Shown here piece after piece: positions 1 to 10,398 of a DNA stretch of 64,000 nt. The translations under genes were made by a program, and so were the position numbers. Source of the stretch: Papaver somniferum (taxonomy: Eukaryota > Streptophyta > Magnoliopsida > Ranunculales > Papaveraceae); the NCBI RefSeq assembly GCF_003573695.1, contig NC_039365.1:130473466-130537465 (forward strand). Direction: 5' to 3'. The first letter of the stretch is position 1, and each line of letters starts with the position of its first letter. Below the pieces are notes generated by a model, which saw only the letters and a program-made list of their open reading frames with translations, had not been told where the DNA came from and did not search any database.

Positions 1-2
1 TT

Positions 3-608
3 GATACCTTTAAGATCAGGAAGAACAAATCGACTCCCATCTACCCCCAAAGTAACGGCCAGGCCGAAGCCACAAACAAGACTCTGGATCTTATCCTCAA
101 GAAATCGTTATATGAACACAAGGGTCGGTGGTATGAACAGCTGCATAATGTGCTATGGGCTTACAGAATCACACGCAGGTCCGCCACCGGTGAATCCCTG
201 TTCTTTCTCACTTATGGTGTAGAAGCAGTCATTCCGACAGAAATTATCATGCCAACCACGAAGACTGGAGCATGGGAGAAGAACCTAACATCAGATATGA
301 TGTTGGAAAGTCTCGATGACCTAGAAGAACGAAGGGAGACAGTGCTACAAAGAATGGAGAACTATCAACGAAGATTGGCAAGAGAGTACAACAAGAAAGT
401 TAGACTTAGAAATTTTGTAGAAGGACAGTATGTGCTAAGGACTATACCGCAATATCAACGAGAGAAAAAGTGGGGCAAATTAACACCAACATGGGGAGGG
501 CCATTTATAATACACGATATTGCAGGGAACAGATCTTACTATCTGCGTAACCTGAAAGGTGAAATCCTCAGGCACCCCTGGAATGCAAAATACCTCAAGC
601 CTACATGA
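3..608 (+). CDS. Gypsy integrase, C-terminal half (partial)
   Basis: One uninterrupted frame runs from the window edge to TGA at the end. It encodes the last part of the integrase that inserts retrotransposon cDNA. Visible landmarks are PQSNGQAE, which carries the catalytic Glu of the DDE triad, then VLWAYRITRRSATGES and LTYGVEAVIPTE, which are typical of plant Tat elements. A basic helical stretch follows, and then the SH3-like C-terminal domain with WGGPF (the GPY/F module) ending in NAKYLKPT. The first two Asp of the triad lie upstream of the window. The absence of stops suggests this copy is relatively young or was recently active. The antisense ORF lies about 650 bp downstream. Confidence 0.85.
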   Translation, partial: DTFKIRKNKSTPIYPQSNGQAEATNKTLDLILKKSLYEHKGRWYEQLHNVLWAYRITRRSATGESLFFLTYGVEAVIPTEIIMPTTKTGAWEKNLTSDMMLESLDDLEERRETVLQRMENYQRRLAREYNKKVRLRNFVEGQYVLRTIPQYQREKKWGKLTPTWGGPFIIHDIAGNRSYYLRNLKGEILRHPWNAKYLKPT

Positions 609-1257
609 AGAAATGCAGTTCTGCACCTGCATGAAGAATACCAGAAGAAGAAGATGGCGCATCCGCTTGACATGTTTCTATCTCTGGTCGAGGAGTAGCA
701 GACATCGCCACGTCAATCAAACAAATCTTTTGCAAAAACTCTATTGGGGAAAGTAATTATATCTGATCTCTAAGGACTCCCCTATCAACGTCTATAAGTG
801 TAGGACCATGAGGAAGGATTCCAGTAGAAAGAGATACCCAACCAATTGATAAAGCAGTGGCTCAGCAGAATGGGTGCATGTAAATAATTGAATAACGCAT
901 CACATGTATGGGAACGCTGCATTAACCCCCATCGTTCGGTAATCCTCTGGCCCAGGGTTAGCCGACGGGGTGAAAGGTCCGAAGTCATTGACGAAGGTAC
1001 CTCCCTTAGTTATTGCTTTCAAACACTTTTAATTACTTAATCATTTCTCAACATTTATATAGGCTCACTATCTAAAAGGTTATATGAACTAACAATGCAG
1101 ATAATCATGGTTGTACATATCCCAACAAACGCTGATCCATTCCATAAAAGTTGATTACAAGTTTGGGGAATTAAACAAGAAATATAAAAGATACACAAAA
1201 AATGGCCTGAAGCCAAGTAATCAAAAAAGATCAACTTTCTATAATGAACATAGAAAC
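609..1257 (+). other. Non-coding spacer of the Tat element
   Basis: This is the spacer between the integrase stop and the 3' end of the antisense ORF. It contains a moderately GC-rich block (about 900-1000) and then AT-rich sequence. I see no coding frame with family similarity. Confidence 0.5.
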
Positions 1258-2735
1258 CTACTTCCCCTTGGACGACTCGACGTGATCAGCTGGATTCTTC
1301 TTCTGAGACGAAGGGACACTTCCTCCCGAAGAACGATCGGAGGTGTAGGTTACGGGCTCAGGCATAGGACGACGAGGGTACTTCTTAACAATGCCATGAT
1401 CCTTCAGAAGGCTCTGCTCGATCTTGGTCAAGGTATTGTTAACCTCTTCGGAAAGCTGGCAATGAGCCTTATATGCGATAACGCCGGCCTTGAGTTCATA
1501 CTGCGAAAATGAAGACTTCAATCGGGATACTTCCTTGGCTGCCTCCTTCGCTGCGTCGTCTCGAGATCTAGCCAACCCTTCGTAGTACTTAGTCTGATCC
1601 TGCTGGTGCACTAAGGAAGATTGAGCCTCTTTAAGCTTTTCATTTGCAAGGCTAAGATGTCCCCCGAGCTCTGAAAAAGAAGGCACACATGGGTTAGAAA
1701 ATTAAAATTATGAAACCGCCCACGTCCAAACAAAGGTATACCTTCGACACTGGACGAATCTATCTCATATTCATTAACTACAGCGTCCCGGGCTTCATCG
1801 AGAAAATAATACTCGTCCTAAATTTTCTTATAATCCAATCAAAGATTTGTGAGAGCAAACTGACACTCATCCAACTCTACATGTTTCATGGAGTCCAAAC
1901 GACGAAGGCGATTGACTTCATCACTCATTTATTCTATCCCTTTAGTAAGCCTATACATATTAACTTCAAGATCTTTCTCAGATTTGATTAAACGAACAAC
2001 ATCGGCCCGAGAAGTACTTAAAGCGTTACTAAAGGCACAAGCCTCTTCCCTAGCATCGTCCCTTTCCCGAACAAGCCGTTGGATGTAACCCCTAATATCA
2101 GGATAGAGGGATGAACGATCCTGGCGAAGCTCTTCTTCCAAGTTTGCTACTTTGGTTTCTAGACGAGAAATATCCTCACGCTCCTCCCGTAGGTTCTCAC
2201 GAGTCCACAATAAAGCACCATTGAACTGACGACGATTGGCATTCCAACTGTTCTGCATATCAACCATTTGCTCCCGTCTTTCTCGATACTGTGCCGCCAG
2301 TTCATTATGTTCATCGGCCCGGCCGTTCCATTTATCAGCCTCATCCTTAATTTTCTCCACCAACTCTCTGATCCGAGAAGCTTGGCGAGTCCTCTCACTT
2401 CGAAGCCATGATAATTCTTTGACATCACCCGCTGAAGATAGGTCCGGGAGACTCAGACATCACACTAAGAAGACGAAAGAGAGATACGAAGAGGAGTGTA
2501 AGGAAAAATGACGAAAGAGGAGTGTAAGGAAAAAAGACGAACCTTTAGAAGACGAAGATTCGCTATGAGCCTTCTCCAACTTACTGCGAACAAGAGCGAG
2601 TTCAAGACGAAGTTTCTCTTCGGAAGCACCAAGCTGCTCTTTCCCCTTCAGTCGATTCTTCAACTCCAACATCTCCTTATCCTTAGCAGCAACGACCGCC
2701 TCAGCAGAATTCAGTTCCTCCTCCCTGTGGCGCAA
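1258..2735 (-). pseudogene. Antisense ORF of the Tat element, C-terminal coiled-coil region
   Basis: Three consecutive frames on the minus strand (2735-2460, about 2450-1929, 1686-1258) encode a highly charged Glu/Lys/Arg/Leu heptad-rich protein, i.e. a long coiled coil. It ends in a basic, Ser-rich tail with a stop at 1258. A 71-nt intron with GT...TTTTTCAG borders (1671-1741) joins the last two parts. Another likely intron (about 2459-2553) contains a duplicated ~24-nt unit. Between 1929 and 1742 the reading frame continues but holds several in-frame stops, so this copy is decaying. A structural or gag-interacting role is possible, but the function of these antisense ORFs is unknown. Confidence 0.6.
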
Positions 2736-2875
2736 TTTTCCCTACATCTTGAGAGCCTTCGGCTTGAAGAACTGGTACAAGGTATGATTGCAGTGCTCTC
2801 TCCTCACCAGCTGCATAAGGAACAACCACATGAAAATCATTAAGAAAAGGACATCGGATCCCTCGACTTAATAAC

Positions 2876-4345
2876 TGCGATCGCCTACCTCGAGAACACG
2901 CTGTTAGGGATAACCATACTGGTACCCATCAGCTATGTCCATCATATGAGCAATGGAATAAGGAGGATCAACCAGAAGACTAGACGATGTAGCTACCAAA
3001 TCTTTTTCCTAGACTTCAGCAACCTCATCAGGGGATGCCAGCTGCATTCTCTGACGGGTGAAGGCGTCGGAATTTTTATCACCAGGCACTACGGGGGAAA
3101 GATTGGGCACGCACATCAAGCCTTTCTTCATCAACCAATCAAAGGTCGCATCATCTCCATCGTGCATCATAACTTTCTCAAAACTATCAAAAGATGCACC
3201 AGCGGGGAACCCATCACCAGCAGCGATTCCTTGGCCAACAAAGTTCTTCTTGGCCTCAGCTTCCTTAGTAACACGAACTTCGGCGTCCTCACCATCATAG
3301 CTATCATCTTCCTCATCTACCTTTTCTCCTTCCCCCCTCCACCCCCCCTCCGCGCAAGAACATCACATTCATCGTTTGGTGAAAGCAGAGAAAAATCTGA
3401 AGGTATCCCTGTAGTAGCAGTAATATCGACCGGATCCCCAGCGGAATAAATTTTACCAAAAGAAAATTCTTGGTTACGATTTTCTGACAGATGATCAGCG
3501 TCCTCGTTCCCCTGAACTTGCATAGACTCAATGGGAGGATCGTTCACCCGAGCATCAGACATAATCTTCTCTCCACCAGTTCCACCACCAACATTTGCAG
3601 CACTTCCGTGACCAGGAGGAGAAGTACATGTGCGCTCCTCATCATCGGTATTATCTTCATCAGAGTTCTCTTCTTCATTCACCTGGTTGTTCACCTCGGG
3701 GATCTCTTTCTCTTCTTCACCGGCAGGGGAAGACTGAACGGGTCCGATCTTCTTCTTCTTCGAAGACTGCGACAAAGCACCTGATCAACTCCTGATTCCA
3801 GGGGAAAACATACATAAAAAAACATACTTTTATAAGTAATAAAATCATACCTTGACAGTGGTAGTACTCTTCTAAGGAAGAACCGCATAGGAACTCTCCT
3901 CTTCATCAACAACATCAACATCATACTCAAAGTTCATGCCAGCGAAATTTAGTTTCCAAGGGCAGAACTCACCATAGCGGGATGGAGCACTATCACGAGG
4001 CTGACTACCAGCAACAGGACGCCACCCATGTTGACCAGGTACCCAACCATAGGCCCAAGGACCAAAAAATTCAATACCGGTGGCATGCCACTCATAATCA
4101 TGATCACGCTTGAGTCTTTCATTCTTGGGGAACAACCTTTGATAAGGAGTCCCTCCAGTACCAGGGATGTAACGAAGCTTTGAGTCACTCACTTCGCTAA
4201 GAAGACGAACCTCACCTTGAGAAGACGCAATCGTACGAAGACCTACACTCCATGGATTACGATTTCTACCATTAACGTATTCCCCGAAAGAAGTATTGAA
4301 ATTCTCAGGAGTATACCAATCTTTCTCAGCAGGGTTGGGAACGTA
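2876..4345 (-). pseudogene. Antisense ORF of the Tat element, central region
   Basis: The minus-strand frames at 4345-3872, 3775-3317 and about 3310-2880 form the middle of the antisense protein. The first part is a globular stretch rich in Trp, Tyr and Gly with the motif EWHATGIEFFGPWAYGWVPG. After a likely intron (about 3767-3850, donor AAG|GTATGA, acceptor GTCGCAG) comes a very acidic, low-complexity segment (EEEKEIPEVNNQVNEEENSD and following residues). A further part contains FDWLMKKGLMCVPNLSP. The frame is interrupted near 3000 and 2910. A poly-Gly segment at 3317-3360 is probably beyond a true splice site. I recognise no known domain. Confidence 0.5.
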
Positions 4346-5289
4346 TCACGTCATCGTCGTCTCGCCTTTACTCCGAAGATAACACTCTTTCAACGTATAT
4401 AGATAATTTACACTTAGCTGTACCACTGAACGACAGTGAGTATGAGGAGTGGAACCCTCACGATGGACCAGAATGTCATAATAAAAAGAATCCCCCGACT
4501 TATACAGAGGCAACATCAATCCAGCTTCGAAGGCCCCCACGATTGTCATCAAATGGAAGTCATCATACTTATAGTTCACAATTATATCATAAATAAGATA
4601 ATCATCCGGTGCATAAAACTTAACTTCAAAAGTCTCGAGGCCATGCTTTATCTTGAACGCTTCAAGATCAACATGCTTAAAAGTAACCTTCTTATTGGAA
4701 ACCGAGACGTTTCGTATAACCGGGGCAACGTCAGAACTAGCAGCTTTGACCGACGACGGTTTCTTCGGAGGAATCATATCCGAAGCTTTTCTCTTGGTTG
4801 GCGGATTCCTCGACAGGTCCGCCTTTGGTGTAGCACCTTTAGCAGAAGATTCTTTCATGGGAACGGTAGATTGTGGAACCTTAGGCTTCTGAGAAGGCAT
4901 CGTAACTGGGCAACAGAACGAAGAGACTGCACATTCAGTGGTTCAACACGCTGAGAAGAAGGACACTGCACATTTGTCGGTTCAGCGCGTTGGGAAGAAG
5001 GATGAACGTAAGGACGGTTAACTGCGTATCGAGAACCCTTCGGTGGATCCCCCCTTTTCGTAGATGTAACCCTGGGACCTGACAAAGACGAAGTCTTATT
5101 AGTACGAAGATCCGGTTGAGAAGACCTAGATGGACCACCCTTCGGAGGAGATATATCAGGACTTATAGATGGAGGAGATCTGTAAAGGCTTGACGGGGGA
5201 GTACAATAAGGAACACGAGGAAGATCATCCATGTCTGCAAGGGGCAGAGAGAAAAACGAAGATCGGAAAATAGAATCTACAATTATCAC
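4346..5289 (-). pseudogene. Antisense ORF of the Tat element, N-terminal region
   Basis: The likely start is the Met at about 5233 (MDDLPRVPYC). The N-terminus is Pro/Ser-rich and carries two adjacent copies of a short unit (PSSQRAEPTNVQ / PSSQRVEPLNVQ). A frame change near 4890 leads into a Lys/Ser/Pro-rich linker and then a folded segment containing KVTFKHVDLEAFKIKHGLE and GAFEAGLMLPLYKSGDSFYY. The last motif resembles the 'aGfRLPLhpFf' segment of the plant retrotransposon gag/transposase-like domain, so the antisense protein may carry a gag-like module. That is my inference; the antisense orientation relative to the integrase is directly visible. Confidence 0.5.
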
Positions 5290-5960
5290 AGTTCATTAGG
5301 AACATCATCAAAGCATGAGAAAAAAACTGCATAAACAATCATCTTGATTAACTCCATGAAGTCCGAAAACCCTAATCCAATCATAGCCATAAGAATTCGA
5401 AAAAGCCTTGACCCGGCGATCAGCAAAAAAGCTCTAGGTTTTGTGATAAAGAACAGGGGAAAGTATATATACTTTTGTATATTATGTTCTTCATCACAAA
5501 ACCCAGACACAACATCAGCAGAAAAGGGAAAATCAATCAAAACCAGAAGCAGGAAGAACACCATACCTGAATTGAAAGCGCTACGGATGAACGGAGATGA
5601 TTGACAAGCACCTGATGAACGAAGACAGCGATGTAACTCCAAAGATCTTGTCAGAACTAATTAAAAGCAGTAACTGAAGTGATCAGTAGCTGCAAAAGTT
5701 AAGAAGACAAAAAAGAAGAATGAAGAGGTTCAGAGAAGAGAATGAAGAGTTTTGGCCTGACAAGAATGAAGAAGAGAATAAAACTTATTTCACTTGCAAC
5801 TTCTCTCATATTTATAACAAAAACATAAAACCGTCACATAGTTCAAGGAGAAGTTATTTCTAGTAGTGGAAAACGTGCCTTAAGAATAAGGAGGAGTTAA
5901 TGAGAGGAGTGGGGGTTGTGAAGACAGTTTTCTCCCAACTTTGACCAACTTCAAACTTGG
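5290..5960. other. Leader of the antisense ORF / pre-PPT region
   Basis: There is no credible gene here. The segment lies between the antisense ORF start and the 3' LTR of the Tat element. It is purine-rich on the plus strand around 5700-5760 and would be the promoter and 5' UTR of the antisense transcript. Confidence 0.35.
5808..5816 (-). promoter_or_regulatory. TATA-like box candidate for the antisense ORF
   Basis: The minus strand reads TATAAATAT about 575 nt upstream of the antisense ORF's probable ATG, inside the element and outside the LTR. It is the best TATA match in this segment. A dedicated antisense promoter would explain how an ORF opposite to pol is expressed. Position and motif are the only evidence. 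Confidence 0.3.
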
Positions 5961-5975
5961 AGAAAAGGGGAAAAT
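5961..5975 (+). other. Polypurine tract of the Tat element
   Basis: AGAAAAGGGGAAAA directly precedes TTGTATACAC. A purine run ending just before TG is the primer for plus-strand synthesis and marks the start of the 3' LTR. It is the best PPT candidate between the antisense ORF and the R/U5-like region. Confidence 0.5.
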
Positions 5976-6880
5976 TGTATACACATAAGTTATCGTCCTC
6001 CACGTGTCGATAGAGTTACACGTGGAAGGAAGACGGCTCTTGAACATCGAGATAGGATGCCACGTCTTAACACCCAAGGGGAATCTGTCATCTACATCTA
6101 TTCATCATCAGACCCATCCAACGACAGAGGATCAAGGGGCACCAGAATAATGAGCTACCGCGAAGTACTGTAGAAGGCTAGGGGATTTACTTTACTCCAT
6201 CCCTAGGAAGATACAAGATCAAGGGTAGGGATGAGTTTTGCAGACAAATATGTGACAGGGGCACCAAACAGCCGCCTGACGCGTGCAGGCTACCCCAACC
6301 ACCCGCATTAAATGACACAAGCATATGATACATTTCAAACATCCTATGGAGAAGAAGGAGGCTTGCCTTCGTTTCGCATAATGTCGTTGGGGGACGATGG
6401 GTCATAACGAAGGTAGCGTCAGGATGAAACAGTAACCTAGACAATAAGGACTGTTGTGTTCTAAGAACGGGACCCACAAAAGAAGCCTATAGATACCCCT
6501 CTCCACTAAGACAGAGGGGGCCGACCATTTTTTAGTTAGAGTAACAGAGAGCTAGGAGAGAGAAATTGTAAGAGTAAGTATGAGTTTTGTTTCCTTCATA
6601 GCTTCGTCCCCACTCAAAGTCATTGTACTATCTTTGTAATCTTTGAATACATAGTGAAACACCAACCCCCGCAGACATAGGCCTTAGTGCTGAACAACGT
6701 AAATCTGCGTCTCGTTTACATTCTGCACTTATAGTCTTCGTACTCTTTACATTATGCATCTTTTAAATCATCATATGAATCCCTATGATAAGAAGCAAGG
6801 AAGAGCCCTAAGTCTCAGATCTCCCTTTTTTACTTTTTTATGCAACTTCGATTATGTTACTATCATTTCGTCTATTATAT
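5976..6880 (+). mobile_element. 3' LTR of the Tat element (right end approximate)
   Basis: The LTR starts at TGTATACAC right after the PPT. A TATA-like element (CTATAGATACCCC) lies at about 6488, followed by a purine/pyrimidine-rich leader typical of the R region. Polyadenylation-like AT-rich sequence (TTTGAATACATAG) follows near 6645, and then a U5-like segment. No 5' LTR is in view for comparison, so the right boundary could be anywhere between about 6770 and 6890. Confidence 0.45.
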
Positions 6881-6988
6881 CATGATTGAGGATTTTGTTT
6901 GTGAACAGGATGATACCATCGTTATTTTTGTGTTCACAGGAGGAAAGAGGTAAAAGTTAGGAGAGAAGAAGAGAGAATCCCTAAGGTC

Positions 6989-7908
6989 GTGAGAAGCCGC
7001 AGTGTATATCTTTCTAAAACAAACGCACATTACCTTGAGTATTCTGCCATCAAGATAAATTATGCTTTTATTCGGGAGTTTCACATTTTCGAGGGTTTAA
7101 TGGAAACCTGGGATACCATAAGATTGCTTAATATTTGTTCGGTCATGGGTGGAAGAGGGACTACCATCGAATGGATTTAAAACCCATTCTGATCTTAGAT
7201 TCTTCACGGGAGATCAAGAGTTTTTCGTTTAACATTTAATGGGAGAGTATTTGTCATTTCATCTCTTTCTTTTTTTCTTAAGGTTTTTAGGTTTCTTTTT
7301 TATTCTAACACGATGTTTGATCTTAGAAGTACTAGAGGTTTCGTCGTAACTGTGATCTTTTATGCCTTCTGTTAACAACTACTATGTGAAACTTCGACTT
7401 TGTTAGGGAAAAACTTTACATTTTCAAATTTCAACCATTTGAAGTTGACTGCTGCCGTTAACAAAGAAACTGTTAAACGTGTAACCTTCGTGCTTCATAG
7501 TTCTCCGAAAATGGAATTCCTTTCTATAGACTTCTTTCTACGTCGAGTAAGTTAACATTCCTAGATATCAAATTGAGCTATTATTTATTTATAAGCATTG
7601 ATTTTATGTACAAATACTGATATTTACCGCAGGGGGTTAATGAGGAAGAAAGTTTTGAACCACAAACTACAGCTTTTGAATACTGTGTTGATAACCTTAA
7701 GGTCATCAATATCAAGGGTTTCAGAGGAAATCAAAACGAAATTATATTGGTGAAAAGTTTGCTGGAGAATGCAAATATCCTACAGAAGATGATTATCGTT
7801 TTCTTGAAACAGATTTCAGCAAACTTAAAACTGCAAAATCAGATTTACCTCGATATTTTACTGCATCCAAGAGGCTCACCGAGCAGCGAAGTTGTTTGTG
7901 AATTATGA
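6989..7908 (+). pseudogene. F-box/LRR/FBD protein gene relic, 3' part
   Basis: The C-terminal half of an F-box/LRR/FBD gene, whose products are substrate adaptors of SCF ubiquitin ligases. The segment up to 7546 reads FNHLKLTAAVNKETVKRV then SSPKMEFLSID, like the last LRR unit of these proteins. A GTAAGT donor at 7547 and a TTTACCGCAG acceptor ending at 7632 bound an 86-nt intron, with phase preserved. The final exon (7633-7908) encodes an FBD domain: NLKVINIKGFRGNQNEIILV, LLENANILQKM, and HPRGSPSSEVVCEL before the stop. Upstream (6989-7180), GLMETWDTIRLLNICSV resembles the post-F-box segment but runs into stops. No F-box or start is visible. The exon from 7633 is duplicated in inverted orientation at about 12,516-12,790. 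Confidence 0.6.
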
Positions 7909-8106
7909 ATCTCTCTTTTATCCGAAATTTTAATTGCTTAGTCTACAGAACATGTATTTGTGATTTGTGAATCTCTCATGTCCTGTGTAGTAAGAGCATT
8001 ATTTTTGGTACATACTTGTTGATATCAATTTTTTGGTACATGCTAATTTGCAAATAGACGCATTCAGAAGAATTCTATATTTTTCCATCTTTAGCTTGTT
8101 GAAGTA

Positions 8107-8472
8107 CTCCCTCCTTCCCTAATTAGTTGAGCCATTTGTAGTTTGCACAATTATTAAGGCAAGGAAAGAAGGGAAGTATGTTTAAGTATTTTTTACAAGT
8201 ATGTCCTTATGGATAATAACTTGTAAAACTTCGAAATGATTTATCTCTTAAACTATACTATGGTTTTTCGTAAACTTTATACCGTTGAAAAGCATTTTAA
8301 AACACCTACGTAACGATTATAAACATGACTATCAAATTATACATATTTCTTGTAGTAACAATATTCAATTAAAAGGGTAGTTTTAGAAATCTCCTTGATT
8401 AGTGAAATGGCTCATCTATTTGTGGGACAAAATTTAAAACCAAATAGCTCAACTAATTAGGGACGGATGGAG
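8107..8472. mobile_element. Stowaway-like MITE
   Basis: A 366-bp element begins CTCCCTCCTTCCCTAATTAG and ends with the near-complement CTAATTAGGGACGGATGGAG, giving terminal inverted repeats of about 30 bp (a few mismatches). It is flanked by TA on both sides (8105-8106 and 8473-8474). CTCCCTCCGTYCC termini and a TA target duplication define the Stowaway (Tc1/mariner-related) MITEs. It has no coding capacity. The right palindrome arm at about 12,309 has the exact empty site with a single TA. Confidence 0.9.
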
Positions 8473-8979
8473 TATTTAGCCTCCAGCTTATGTACATCTC
8501 ATCCATCATTCCAAGAGTAAATAATTTCAATTGAAGATATGAATGTTCTCATTGCAATATCTTGTTTGTTGTTGGATTTCCAGCGCCACTGCTTCATCTG
8601 GAAGAAGTGGCGGCATGCATTTTGCATCAAAAAGAAAAAGAGTGGAGGCATGCATGTATATTAGCCCTTGCTCTTACAGCGGTCCCCTTAGAATTCAAGA
8701 TTGATCAGTGGGATGATTAAAGGTTAACCCCAGCTACCTTGTATTCGAAAAGAAAACCCTTACAACCTACCATGTTTTCCAAAATGGGTTGGTGTTATAT
8801 GGTTTTTCGTTTTTATAAACAAGTGTAATAGAGAAATCAGTACAAATCTTTAAGACATGGGGCCGTTCAAAGATTATATTTCTACGCTCTCCTTACACCC
8901 ATGTGCACGGTCAGAATTTTATTTTGACCTATACTTCGAAATATCGAAACCGTACTTCTAACAACTCTGACTTATATTA
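8473..8979 (+). pseudogene. C-terminal exon relic of an unidentified gene
   Basis: After a TTTCCAG acceptor-like site at about 8582, one frame stays open to TAA at 8720. It encodes an Ala/Glu/Lys-rich helix-like segment and the C-terminus LTAVPLEFKIDQWDD. The reverse copy near 12,059-12,200 keeps the same C-terminus but has internal stops. I do not recognise the family. The rest (8721-8979) is AT-rich with no recognisable gene. Confidence 0.35.
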
Positions 8980-9747
8980 TGTTGGATAAAAATGAGTTTT
9001 CACTTAAAAAATTTTGGTCTTGGTGTGGTTTGATCTTAGTACCTAAGGGTTATATGGATGCTTACTCATTTCTTTGAGTGAATGAATCTCTCTTTAGTCC
9101 CACATTGGGTATAATAGAGAAGGAGCTCCACTATATAACCATATTCATATGGATGTATTGACAAACGTGGGTGAAGCAGGTGGGGCGAAATATACATTTT
9201 TTCGACCCATATATGTGCGGGTAAACCATGCACCAAGTCAGGTATTTAATAGAATTTATTTTTGAAGTTTTTTCTTAAAAGAATTAATTCTAAAAATATT
9301 TTCTTAAGAGATTTATTTATGGAAAAATTATTTTTGTATGTTTAACTTGTTTTTGAAGAAAACAAATACCTAACTTGATTTGCAAGTATCTTCTCCTTTA
9401 AATACAACTCGAAAATCTGTTTTTGTATATACCAAAAATTCTTCTTTCACTCTAGGGTTTCTCCATACGTTTTACTTCCATCCCTGTTGCCAAGTTCAAG
9501 TTTGGGTAGCTTGCGTTGTACTAACACGAGCTATATTGGGCAGTATTATCCTGGACACATCTTCGTTATGAGGGGTTTAGCATTACTCATCTCGAGTATA
9601 CCCGCGAACTAATGTGTTAAGGACAACTTGTTGAACTGGTGATTCAGCCTTCATCAAGTCATTTCAGCAGAGTTGTTTTGATTCATTTTTTTTTGCATAT
9701 TATTTTGATACATCTAACGTGATGTTAATTGTTGCAAGACTCCAACA
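8980..9747 (+). mobile_element. Relic copia solo LTR in left arm
   Basis: A 768-bp segment starts TGTTGGATAAAAATGAGTTT and ends CTCCAACA. Its order of motifs matches the intact copia LTRs at 12.8-24.8 kb when those are read on the minus strand: a TGTTrGA start, 'GTCTTGGTG', 'TCTTAGTACC', 'TTTAGTCCCACATTGGG', TATATAA (about 9133), then 'GTGTTAAGGACAACTTGTTGAAC' and a CAACA end. It is therefore an old member of the same or a sister family. No internal domain and no clear target duplication remain. Confidence 0.6.
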
Positions 9748-9766
9748 GTGATAAATGACCATATGC

Positions 9767-10398
9767 TTCAGAATTTATTCAGTCGATGCGTGAAGCACTG
9801 AAAGTAATTGTTGTATGTTTTGATAAATATGATAAGTATGATTCTGAAATAAATGGTCGGTTGTCAGCGACAATAGCAGCTGTAGAAACTTTTTTCTCAT
9901 TTTGTTCCCTACTTGAAGCTCAAAGCATAACGTTGTAACCGTGCTTGGTGAAGCTAATGAGACCTTGTATGAACGAAGTTCTAGAGATGCATATTGACCA
10001 TTTTAAGAAAGTTGTTGGTATTTTCACAGAAACTGATGGTTGGGTACTCGGTAAATACCTTATTTCAGGAATTCTGAATGAGAGAGCCTTTCCCATGATA
10101 ACTGGTTGTGAACTGGAATATTGCATGCTCACTAACAGCGGAATGAAATTAACATCATTGCTGCAGGTGTGTTTGAATTATTTCTGCAAGTAATACTACA
10201 ATTTCCCTTGGTTTGACTGCCTTAGTTTTCTTGGTATAATCAAACATAAAAAAAAAAAACGTTATCGCATATGTTCTAAAAAGTTCTTTAATTATGTTCA
10301 GGGTATCATTAGTGGAGTTTTGCCACTAATCGACCTTCAAATGGAGATCTCGGTTCTCAATGGACTAATGGAAATCTTCAGAGAATATATCCTTGTCA
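9767..10398 (+). pseudogene. EXO84-like exocyst subunit gene fragment, left arm
   Basis: Two exons on one frame. Exon A (about 9767-10,166) contains INGRLSATIAAVETFFSFCS, MRPCMNEVLEMHIDHFKK, TDGWVLGKYLISGIL and LTNSGMKLTSLLQ. A GTGTGT donor (10,167) and a TTATGTTCAG acceptor (to 10,301) join it in phase 0 to exon B, which encodes GIISGVLPLIDLQMEISVLN and GLMEIFREYIL. The pattern (C..VLE, DxWVL, LTsSG.Kf..L.Q, ..vL.GLm..f.eYv) fits the C-terminal region of plant EXO84 proteins, exocyst subunits that tether secretory vesicles. The frame carries one TAA (9936-9938). It ends abruptly at the palindrome centre. The family call rests on remembered motif spacing only. Confidence 0.45.

Larger units (their letters stand above)
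1..6880 (+). mobile_element. Ty3/gypsy Tat-lineage LTR retrotransposon, 3' part
   Basis: This is the 3' end of a gypsy element that enters from the left edge of the window. In order it holds the integrase C-terminal half, a non-coding spacer, a long antisense ORF, a polypurine tract and an LTR. An antisense extra ORF between pol and the 3' LTR is a known trait of the Tat lineage of plant Ty3/gypsy elements (Ogre, Retand, Grande). The 5' LTR, gag, protease and RT lie outside the window, so target duplications and LTR identity cannot be checked. The right border is approximate, because I cannot fix the last CA of the LTR. Confidence 0.75.
7594..10390 (+). repeat. Palindrome, left arm
   Basis: This sequence recurs as its reverse complement from 10,399 rightwards, with an 8-nt spacer (CCTTGTCA, 10,391-10,398). 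Hand-aligned stretches near the centre differ at only about 2-3 positions per 100. The outer relic LTR region is more diverged. The arm carries, from outside in, the FBD exon, an unidentified C-terminal exon, a relic copia LTR and EXO84-like exons. After removing the 366-bp MITE plus one TA copy the arm is about 2.43 kb, matching the right arm's 2.42 kb. Confidence 0.9.

Noticed and set aside
3313..3531. Plus- and minus-strand frames overlapping the acidic part of the antisense ORF
   Set aside because: They are shadows of the antisense ORF frame; codon pattern and acidic run support the other frame.
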